Assembly: GCA_003251995.1 (NCBI GenBank)
Contig: QKDT01000335.1
Location: 1 to 5,211 of the forward strand
Direction of reading: 5' to 3'
DNA: 5,211 bases
From: Desulfovibrio desulfuricans
GTDB lineage: Bacteria; Desulfobacterota; Desulfovibrionia; Desulfovibrionales; Desulfovibrionaceae
In this document: positions 1 to 4,659 of the stretch, one piece after another
How positions within the stretch are numbered: position 1 is the first letter of the stretch
Layout of the letters: each line of letters begins with the position of its first letter
The notes under the pieces: generated by a model
Seen by the model: only the letters and a program-made list of their open reading frames with translations
Told to the model about the DNA's origin: nothing
Databases searched by the model: none
Made by a program: the position numbers and the translations under genes

Positions 1-8
1 AAAAGACC

Positions 9-31
9 TCACATGAAACAGGTTTATGTGA
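9..31. repeat. imperfect inverted repeat, 9-base arms, 5-base loop
   Basis: The arms TCACATGAA (9-17) and TTTATGTGA (23-31) pair along their full length with one G-T wobble, around the loop ACAGG. It is not followed by a T-run on either strand, so it does not look like an intrinsic terminator. It could be an operator for a gene off the left edge or an RNA hairpin. The half-sites are TCACAT...ATGTGA, which is the inverse order of a CRP box, so I do not assign a regulator. Confidence 0.35.
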
Positions 32-94
32 TATGGGCCCGATGTCTTCATGAATCCTGATGCAGGAATTATGTACTTTCTTCCATAACTTCAG

Positions 95-122
95 GCTATA
101 CGTGAACCTAAAAAGAATTCAA
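95..122 (-). promoter_or_regulatory. weak candidate sigma70-type promoter reading leftward
   Basis: Read on the minus strand there is TTGAAT (117-122) as a possible -35, a 16-base spacer, and TATAGC (95-100) as a possible -10. The predicted start of transcription near 88 would lie about 37 bases ahead of the ATG at 51. It also lies just beyond the terminator of the peptidase gene, where a new leftward unit would be expected. The -10 matches consensus at only four of six positions and the region is AT-rich, so chance is a real alternative. Confidence 0.22.
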
Positions 123-137
123 GCCCCTTTTAACAAG

Positions 138-209
138 AAAAAAATAACGGCCTGCGGGGCATGAACTCTCCACTATTGTGGGGGCTCAAAACCGGCAGGC
201 CGTTATTTT
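138..209 (-). terminator. intrinsic terminator of the M23 peptidase gene, composite hairpin
   Basis: A perfect 15-bp inverted repeat (141-155 with 195-209) encloses a 39-base loop. The loop holds a second small hairpin (168-173 with 178-183 around TATT, one G-T wobble). Read leftward, the 3' arm runs into seven consecutive U residues (138-144, partly within the stem) followed by a further U-rich stretch, the classic rho-independent form. It lies 55 bases beyond the peptidase stop codon. On the plus strand the stem is followed only by a short T-run (206-209), so termination in that direction is possible but weaker. Confidence 0.85.
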
Positions 210-264
210 ATCAGCGGGAGTAAAAAGGTACGTGGATTCAGAAACTACATTTTGCTTCTGCCAG

Positions 265-1593
265 CTATTGCTGGCTCATGGAAGCCTCAAGCCGCCCAGT
301 GATGTTGTCTTTAATCCACTTGGGATCAAGCCATTCAAGGGGGGTAACTTCCACGCCGCCCACAAGAATGCCAAAGTGAAGATGATCGCCAAAGGCAAGA
401 CCCGTGCTGCCGGTATGGGCAATGATCTGGCCTTTCTGCACCACGTCACCCACTTTGACTATTTGATCGTTAAGGTGGGAATAGAGCGACATAAGCCCCA
501 GGCCGTGATCTATGACAATAAGGTTGCCGTAGATGCCAAGATTACCGCAAAAAATTACTCGTCCACTGTTGGCGGCGGGTACTTCGGCATTGCGCACCGA
601 GGCGAGATCAAAACCCAGATGATAAGATTCGCCCACGGGTTTGCCCTGATAGCTGAAGAAACGGTGATCGCCAAAACCCGCACGCGGGGCAGAGCGGGGC
701 AGGCGCTCAAAGGCGCCGCTCCACAGCATGGCAGAGGCGGTGTCGTGACCAATGTCGCGCAGGGTTGCCACGTTGGCGGCGCGCACCTGATTGTTGATAT
801 AGAGATAGCATTCCAGCGGGTTAGTGGCATTGGGGGCCAGGTCGCGCAGTTTGCTTTCTACCGCCAGCAGAAAATTGTCTGAAACTTCAATGCTGTCGCT
901 TTTAAAGGTTCTTTCATACGCCATGACCGTGAGGTGGCTTTTGGTAACGTTGCCAGCAAGGTCGGTGGCAGTAATTTCAACACTGTTTTTATAGTCGCGG
1001 GCAGCCATAGTGTAAGGATACGGGAAAAAACAGATGTAGCTGCCATCTTTTTGCAGATAGCCAGGCACAAAATAACCCGCCACCAGAACGCCGCTGGTGC
1101 TTACCTCTTCATCAATAGTGTACCGCACAACGGCGGTGCCGCCTCTGCGCACATTGGGGGGCAGGGTTTTGACAGAAATACGCGGGGGCTGCGTGTCGAG
1201 ACGCATGGGCAGTTGCACCGTGCGGGTGTTGCCCTGACCAAAGCCAGCAAGCGAACCGTCTGTGGCGCGGATTTCAAGCTCAAAAGCACCTTCGCGCAGG
1301 CTGGCGTCCTTCATGGGGACTTCAACCTCGCGCTCGGGAAGATACTTGTCAAAGTGCTTGCTGTAGATGACGTTGAGCACATTGTTCTTGCGCACCCCAA
1401 CAGAAATGGAGCGGATGCCCGACGGGTCTTTCATGCGTACTGTGAGCACGCTTGCGGGCGAAACCCTGCCGGTGGTGGGCGTAACATCAACTGTAGGGCC
1501 GTCAAGATCTTTAAAAAAAGTGTAGCCGCCAAAAATCAGAACGGCGACAACTATAATACCTAGTACCGATGAAAATAAACTTCTTTTACGCAT
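265..1593 (-). CDS. membrane-anchored M23 (LytM-type) metallopeptidase with Ig-like repeats
   Basis: A 442-residue protein, probably a zinc endopeptidase that cuts peptidoglycan cross-links or glycine-containing peptides outside the inner membrane. Basic residues 2-4 precede one hydrophobic segment (about 6-27) that reads as an uncleaved N-terminal anchor. Two beta-rich Ig-like segments follow (about 32-131 and 133-226), each opening with a similar G/P-P-x-V/I-x-V stretch; the second contains the ATDLAGNV turn typical of such folds. After a linker, the M23 domain (about 315-430) holds HLGFD (zinc ligands His325, Asp329), SH (His373) and HLH (His404, zinc ligand His406), so every active-site residue is present. 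I chose ATG 1591-1593 because GAGGAG at 1600-1605 sits six bases ahead; a longer TTG-started frame from 1650 has no comparable site and would put charged residues before the anchor. The gene stands alone on this strand, divergent from pcm. The exact substrate is not visible, and a regulatory rather than housekeeping role is possible. Confidence 0.9.
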   Translation of the reverse strand: MRKRSLFSSVLGIIVVAVLIFGGYTFFKDLDGPTVDVTPTTGRVSPASVLTVRMKDPSGIRSISVGVRKNNVLNVIYSKHFDKYLPEREVEVPMKDASLREGAFELEIRATDGSLAGFGQGNTRTVQLPMRLDTQPPRISVKTLPPNVRRGGTAVVRYTIDEEVSTSGVLVAGYFVPGYLQKDGSYICFFPYPYTMAARDYKNSVEITATDLAGNVTKSHLTVMAYERTFKSDSIEVSDNFLLAVESKLRDLAPNATNPLECYLYINNQVRAANVATLRDIGHDTASAMLWSGAFERLPRSAPRAGFGDHRFFSYQGKPVGESYHLGFDLASVRNAEVPAANSGRVIFCGNLGIYGNLIVIDHGLGLMSLYSHLNDQIVKVGDVVQKGQIIAHTGSTGLAFGDHLHFGILVGGVEVTPLEWLDPKWIKDNITGRLEASMSQQ

Positions 1594-1599
1594 TGCCGA

Positions 1600-1605
1600 C
1601 TCCTC
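1600..1605 (-). promoter_or_regulatory. ribosome binding site deciding the start of the M23 peptidase
   Basis: GAGGAG on the minus strand, six bases ahead of the ATG at 1591-1593. It is the strongest Shine-Dalgarno match near this gene and is the reason for rejecting the upstream TTG start at 1650, which would add 19 residues ahead of the membrane anchor. Confidence 0.85.
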
Positions 1606-1683
1606 AATTCTCGCTTCCCGAAGGGTTGCATAAAGAAAGGTAAGTTTCAAGGAAAAGTCTGGAATTTGTCTTGATATGTTCGG

Positions 1684-1715
1684 TTGCGCCTCAGTGACGC
1701 ATTGACTTGGCGTAA
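1684..1715. promoter_or_regulatory. stem and repeated TGAC in the divergent gap between M23 peptidase and pcm
   Basis: The 146-base gap between the two divergent start codons must hold both promoters, but neither is clear. Visible elements are a 7-bp stem (1684-1690 with 1709-1715, one G-T pair), two copies of TGAC at 1695-1698 and 1703-1706, and TTGACT at 1702-1707, a fair -35 hexamer for pcm. No good -10 lies 15-19 bases downstream of it. On the minus strand TTGAAA (1645-1650) is a possible -35 for the peptidase, again without a convincing -10. The stem could be an operator, but it is short. Confidence 0.2.
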
Positions 1716-1739
1716 AAAATCTGTTTTCACTTCCGCAGT

Positions 1740-2435
1740 ATGCAGTACAGCAAATACTCTACGGCTGGGGGCTCTCCCCGCGAGCCTGCTCCGACCGTGG
1801 ACCCCAAACGCCTGCGGCGCAGGATGGTGCGCGAGCAGTTGGAAGCACGCGGAATCAATGATCCCGCAGTGTTGGGGGCCATGTTTGCAGTGCCGCGGCA
1901 TCTTTTTGTGCAGGAGGCCCTGCGCGCGCAGGCCTACGAAGATACCCCCCTGCCCATCGGCTACGGCCAGACCATTTCCCAACCATATATTGTTGCCCTG
2001 ATGACCCAGTTGCTTGAAGTGCAGCGGGGCATGCGGGTGCTTGAGGTCGGCACGGGCTCTGGCTACCAGGCCGCGGTGCTTGCCACCATGGGCTGCACGG
2101 TCTTTACCGTTGAGCGCATGCGTGAGCTGTATCAAATTACTTCAAGCCTCTTGCGGCAACTGGGACTAAGGGGTATCCACATGCAGCGGCGCGATGGCAC
2201 GCTTGGCATGCCTGAAGCCGCGCCTTTCGACCGTATCATTGTTACCGCTGGCGGGCCGGAAGTGCCGCGCCCCCTCGTTGATCAGCTTGACGAGGGCGGC
2301 ATCATGCTTATCCCAGTTGGGTCCAAGCCGCGCACGCAGCGCCTTGTGCGCGTGTGCAAGGAGCAGGGGCGTGTAAGCACCGAAGACCTTGGGCCGGTAG
2401 TTTTTGTAGATCTGGTGGGCGACCACGGCTGGTAG
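1740..2435 (+). CDS. pcm: protein-L-isoaspartate O-methyltransferase
   Basis: A cytosolic SAM-dependent methyltransferase that methylates L-isoaspartyl residues formed by ageing of Asn and Asp, starting their repair. The 231-residue product carries the family hallmarks in order: the substrate-recognition stretch GQTISQP (76-82), SAM motif I VGTGSGY (103-109), the acidic residue Glu125 at the end of the next strand (VFTVER), FDRIIVTAG (153-161) and LDEGGIMLIPVG (173-184). E. coli Pcm is about 208 residues, and the extra length here is at the N-terminus. The start is uncertain. ATG 1740 has no Shine-Dalgarno sequence, and an in-frame stop at 1713-1715 rules out starts further upstream. GTG 1797 (giving VDPKRLRRR) would match the usual family start better but also lacks a ribosome site; ATG 1824 would cut into the first conserved helix. 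A 39-base gap to the Mrp gene suggests cotranscription. Confidence 0.95.
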   Translation: MQYSKYSTAGGSPREPAPTVDPKRLRRRMVREQLEARGINDPAVLGAMFAVPRHLFVQEALRAQAYEDTPLPIGYGQTISQPYIVALMTQLLEVQRGMRVLEVGTGSGYQAAVLATMGCTVFTVERMRELYQITSSLLRQLGLRGIHMQRRDGTLGMPEAAPFDRIIVTAGGPEVPRPLVDQLDEGGIMLIPVGSKPRTQRLVRVCKEQGRVSTEDLGPVVFVDLVGDHGW

Positions 2436-2463
2436 ATAACCACCGTAAAACCCGCTTAAATTG

Positions 2464-2470
2464 AAGGAGA
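2464..2470 (+). promoter_or_regulatory. strong ribosome binding site of the Mrp-type gene
   Basis: AAGGAGA ends four bases ahead of the ATG at 2475. It contrasts with pcm just upstream, which has no recognisable site, and suggests the ATPase is translated independently and efficiently from a shared transcript. It also fixes the start so that the cysteine-rich N-terminus is part of the protein. Confidence 0.85.
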
Positions 2471-2474
2471 TGTC

Positions 2475-3389
2475 ATGGGATCCTGTTCATCCTGTTCTTC
2501 TGCGTCGTCTTGCCCCAGCTCCACTGGCAAGGGCGGCAGCGGAGAGTGCAATGACCCTATGGCCAAGCAAGACCGCGTAATCGCCGATCGCTTGGGTCAT
2601 ATACGCCACAAGATTTTTGTCATGAGCGGCAAGGGCGGCGTGGGCAAAAGCTCCGTAACGGTTAATACCGCTGCTGCGCTGGCTCGGCACGGATTCAAGG
2701 TTGGCATTCTGGATGTGGACATCCACGGCCCGAGTGTTCCCAATCTGCTTGGCCTTACCAGCACGGTTGAGATCGACGAGCCCACTCAGCTCATGATTCC
2801 GGCTGCCTACGACGAGAACCTTTCTGTCATTTCCATGGATACGTTTTTGCAGGACAAGGATCAGGCCATTCTGTGGCGTGGTCCCAAAAAGACCTCTGCC
2901 ATCCGTCAGTTTATAGCAGACGTGAAATGGGGCGAGCTGGACTTTTTGCTTATCGACTCCCCTCCAGGAACGGGCGACGAGCATATGACCGTTATGCAGT
3001 CCATCCCCGATGCCTTGTGCGTGGTTGTAACCACCCCGCAGGAAATTTCGCTGGCAGACGTGCGCAAGGCCATCAACTTTTTGCAGTACACCAACTCCAA
3101 TGTTCTTGGCGTGGTGGAAAACATGAGCGGCCTTGTTTGCCCGCACTGCCATCAGGAAATTGACCTGTTCAAAAAGGGCGGCGGCGAAGAGCTTGCCAAG
3201 CGCTACGGCCTCAAATTCCTGGGCGCTGTACCGCTTGATCCCACTACCGTTGTTGCTGCTGACAAAGGTATCCCTGTGGTGTATCTTGATGCAGAAAGCG
3301 CGGCAAAGGATGCCTTCCTTAATCTGGCAGACTCTATTGCCGCTGCCGCTGACGGCAGTTTGGAAGCCCTTGCTGGCTCGCGCAGCTAA
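2475..3389 (+). CDS. mrp: Mrp/NBP35-type P-loop ATPase, iron-sulfur cluster carrier
   Basis: A 304-residue cytosolic ATPase of the Mrp/NBP35/ApbC group, which dimerises, holds a [4Fe-4S] cluster and passes it to target apoproteins. The deviant Walker A motif GKGGVGKS is at 52-59 with the signature lysine Lys53; the DVDIHGPSVP switch is at 80-89 and the Walker B region LLIDSPPGTGDEH at 158-170. Cys222 and Cys225 form the CPHC pair expected to bind the bridging cluster between subunits. The N-terminus is Cys/Ser/Gly-rich, with Cys4, Cys7, Cys13 and Cys25 (spacing 2, 5 and 11), recalling the extra N-terminal cluster of eukaryotic Nbp35 but in another order. The DUF59 domain found at the N-terminus of E. 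coli Mrp is absent. It is probably cotranscribed with pcm, and transcription ends at the hairpin after the gene. The family assignment is firm; its cellular targets are not visible. Confidence 0.95.
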   Translation: MGSCSSCSSASSCPSSTGKGGSGECNDPMAKQDRVIADRLGHIRHKIFVMSGKGGVGKSSVTVNTAAALARHGFKVGILDVDIHGPSVPNLLGLTSTVEIDEPTQLMIPAAYDENLSVISMDTFLQDKDQAILWRGPKKTSAIRQFIADVKWGELDFLLIDSPPGTGDEHMTVMQSIPDALCVVVTTPQEISLADVRKAINFLQYTNSNVLGVVENMSGLVCPHCHQEIDLFKKGGGEELAKRYGLKFLGAVPLDPTTVVAADKGIPVVYLDAESAAKDAFLNLADSIAAAADGSLEALAGSRS

Positions 3390-3425
3390 TTGCGCCGCTA
3401 CGGGCACGGCTCGGTAGAAATGCAG

Positions 3426-3467
3426 GCTTCCCTGGCGGCTGGTGCTGGTCGCCGGGGGAGCTTTTTT
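3426..3467 (+). terminator. intrinsic terminator after the pcm-mrp pair
   Basis: A 13-bp stem (3426-3438 with 3449-3461, including three G-U pairs) closes a 10-base loop and is followed directly by six T residues (3462-3467) and a further T-rich stretch. It starts 37 bases after the Mrp stop codon. It separates the pcm-mrp transcript from the pgsA operon, so pgsA needs its own promoter. Confidence 0.9.
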
Positions 3468-3483
3468 CTCCTTTTCTCCCGTA

Positions 3484-3510
3484 TTGTTTTGTGGTAATGT
3501 TTAGTAAAAT
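3484..3510 (+). promoter_or_regulatory. probable sigma70-type promoter of the pgsA operon
   Basis: TAAAAT (3505-3510) matches the -10 consensus at five of six positions. TTGTTT (3484-3489) is a modest -35 with a short 15-base spacer; shifting it by one base gives 16. It lies just after the terminator of the upstream unit and would start transcription about 20 bases ahead of the pgsA ATG. The position is persuasive, the -35 less so. Confidence 0.5.
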
Positions 3511-3535
3511 TCGCACGGAACGCCAGAGAGGAAAA

Positions 3536-4084
3536 ATGCTTAATCTTGCTAATAAAATTACACTGTTACGCATTTTAATGACCCCTCTGGTTGTTTTCCT
3601 GCTCTATTTTGAAGGCCCGATGACCTGCATTTTGGCTACTCTGGCCTTTATTTTTGCCTCCCTGACCGACTGGGCCGATGGTTATATTGCCCGTCGCTCC
3701 AACATGGTTACCAGCATGGGCAAGTTTTTGGACCCGCTGGCTGACAAGGTGCTGATTTGTTCGGTGCTGATCATGTTTGTGAAGCTGGGCTGGGCTCCGG
3801 CCTGGGTAGTGATCATTATTGTATGCCGCGAACTTGTGGTTACCGGTTTGCGCGCCATTGCCATTGATGAGGGCATTGTTTTGGCTGCCGACAAGTTTGG
3901 TAAGGCCAAGACCGTTCTTCAGATTTTTGCCATAGTGCCCCTGGCGCTGCACTATCCCCTGTGGGGGATGGATCTGCGGTTGCTTGGCCTTGGGCTGCTG
4001 TACGCAGCTCTGGTGCTGGCTGTTGTTTCAGGGTCCAACTATTGCTATGATTTTTACCGCAATACGCGTAAACAGGCAGGCTAA
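3536..4084 (+). CDS. pgsA: CDP-diacylglycerol--glycerol-3-phosphate 3-phosphatidyltransferase
   Basis: An inner-membrane enzyme that joins CDP-diacylglycerol and sn-glycerol-3-phosphate to give phosphatidylglycerophosphate and CMP, the committed step to phosphatidylglycerol and cardiolipin. The 182-residue product contains the complete CDP-alcohol phosphotransferase signature D-x2-D-G-x2-A-R-x8-G-x3-D-x3-D: Asp45, Asp48, Gly49, Ala52, Arg53, Gly62, Asp66 and Asp70. Hydrophobic segments lie at about 8-25, 29-45, 72-82, 87-97, 126-141 and 148-166, as expected for this polytopic family, and the length is normal. I chose ATG 3536 because AGAGG (3527-3531) lies four bases ahead. A GTG at 3491 in the same frame would add 15 charged residues and overlap the promoter. 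The assignment to PgsA rather than another CDP-alcohol transferase such as PssA rests on the short length and the NLANKITLLRI opening typical of PgsA. It is first in an operon with the next three genes. Confidence 0.93.
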   Translation: MLNLANKITLLRILMTPLVVFLLYFEGPMTCILATLAFIFASLTDWADGYIARRSNMVTSMGKFLDPLADKVLICSVLIMFVKLGWAPAWVVIIIVCRELVVTGLRAIAIDEGIVLAADKFGKAKTVLQIFAIVPLALHYPLWGMDLRLLGLGLLYAALVLAVVSGSNYCYDFYRNTRKQAG

Positions 4085-4096
4085 CAGGAACAACGC

Positions 4097-4351
4097 ATGA
4101 GTACGTTGCAGATCCGCCTGAAAAACTGCATCCAGACAATTCTGGAACTGGAGCCCGACATGCGCGCTGGGGTCTGGGGTCGTCACTTTGATCAGGAGTT
4201 GACCACGCTCAAGGATTATCTGCATCAGGTAGACCAGATGAACTTGGCGGAAGAAGATGTTACGCGGCTTGAAAAAGCCACAGCCACATTTTTGGCTGAG
4301 TTGCGTCTTTCAGCGGGCAAGAGATCTCAACAGCAGCGGTTGTTGCAGTAA
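4097..4351 (+). CDS. unrecognised 84-residue helical protein between pgsA and ftsB-like gene
   Basis: I do not recognise this protein. It is soluble in appearance, with no signal or membrane segment, one cysteine (Cys11) and a charged, leucine-spaced sequence that should be mostly alpha-helical; residues 35-70 could form a coiled coil or helical hairpin. The tail (about 74-84) is rich in Gln, Arg and Lys. The gene is likely real: it starts 12 bases after pgsA, has AGGA (4086-4089) seven bases before its ATG, and its TAA stop overlaps the next ATG by one base (TAATG). That tight packing suggests cotranslation with the FtsB-like protein and perhaps a shared process at the membrane or septum, but no function can be read from the sequence. 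Confidence 0.8.
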   Translation: MSTLQIRLKNCIQTILELEPDMRAGVWGRHFDQELTTLKDYLHQVDQMNLAEEDVTRLEKATATFLAELRLSAGKRSQQQRLLQ

Positions 4352-4659
4352 TGTTCTGGCGTACGTTCATACTGGTTGTATTGGGCCTGGTTAATGTGGT
4401 GCTTTTTGCCCGCATGGTCTGGGGCCCGACCGGGCTTATCGAATACCGCGAACTCAAACAGCAGTATGCCGAACTTGAAAAGCAGATTGCTGGCCTTGAT
4501 GCGGAAAATCTCTCTTTGAGCCGTGAAATTCGCCTTTTGCAATCCGACAGCCAGTATGTGGAAAAAGTCATTCGCCAGCGCCTCCATTATGTTCGCGACA
4601 ACGAGGTGCTCTATCTTTTCGGCGATGTGACCAAAACGGGGCGGGAGCAAAAACCATGA
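4351..4659 (+). CDS. ftsB: FtsB/DivIC-type septum formation protein
   Basis: A 102-residue bitopic inner-membrane protein of the FtsB/DivIC family. In well-studied bacteria FtsB pairs with FtsL through the membrane and coiled-coil segments, binds FtsQ, and relays activation to the septal synthase FtsWI. Seen here: a short cytoplasmic start (MFWR), a hydrophobic segment at about 5-22, a glycine-containing turn (G25, G28), a heptad-like coiled coil at about 31-68 and the family's C-terminal block VIRQRLHYVRDNEVLYLF (73-90). Length and layout match E. coli FtsB (103 residues). No clear Shine-Dalgarno sequence precedes ATG 4351, which overlaps the upstream TAA, so translation is probably coupled. 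The 3' end overlaps the next gene as ATGA. The family is clear; the symbol is by architecture rather than by a search. Confidence 0.88.
   Translation: MFWRTFILVVLGLVNVVLFARMVWGPTGLIEYRELKQQYAELEKQIAGLDAENLSLSREIRLLQSDSQYVEKVIRQRLHYVRDNEVLYLFGDVTKTGREQKP

Larger units (their letters stand above)
1..137. other. AT-rich intergenic stretch at the left edge, no confident gene
   Basis: No convincing coding region is visible here. Plus-strand frames entering from the left edge are closed by stops at 14-16, 49-51 and 58-60, so the tail of a rightward gene could end here, but nothing in those few codons identifies one. On the minus strand an ATG at 49-51 opens a frame that runs 17 codons to the left edge without a stop (starting MKTSGPYHINLF), preceded by a weak AGGA three bases upstream. 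The stretch also holds an inverted repeat at 9-31 and a weak leftward promoter candidate at 95-122. It is more AT-rich than the genes to its right, which fits intergenic DNA. Confidence 0.5.

Noticed and set aside
9..31. CRP/FNR-type binding site
   Set aside because: The half-sites are in the opposite order (TCACAT...ATGTGA instead of TGTGA...TCACA) and no identified gene start lies nearby in a suitable position.
178..882. A 234-codon plus-strand frame, and a second at 934-1563, opposite the M23 peptidase
   Set aside because: Both mirror the peptidase coding sequence, one starts inside the terminator hairpin, neither encodes a recognisable motif, and I see no ribosome site that supports them.
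1647..2135. Minus-strand 162-codon frame opposite pcm, overlapping the divergent gap
   Set aside because: It covers the conserved pcm motifs in antisense, its product is rich in His/Gly/Arg without a domain, and it runs across the gap where promoters are expected.
2487..3407. A 306-codon open frame on the minus strand covering almost the whole mrp gene
   Set aside because: It lies opposite a gene with complete Mrp motifs and a strong ribosome site. Its own product shows no recognisable domain, and long antisense frames are common opposite genes with biased codon use.
3491..3535. A GTG start extending pgsA by 15 residues
   Set aside because: It would place coding sequence over the probable -10 box and lacks a ribosome site. 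ATG 3536 has AGAGG at good spacing and begins with the typical PgsA N-terminus.
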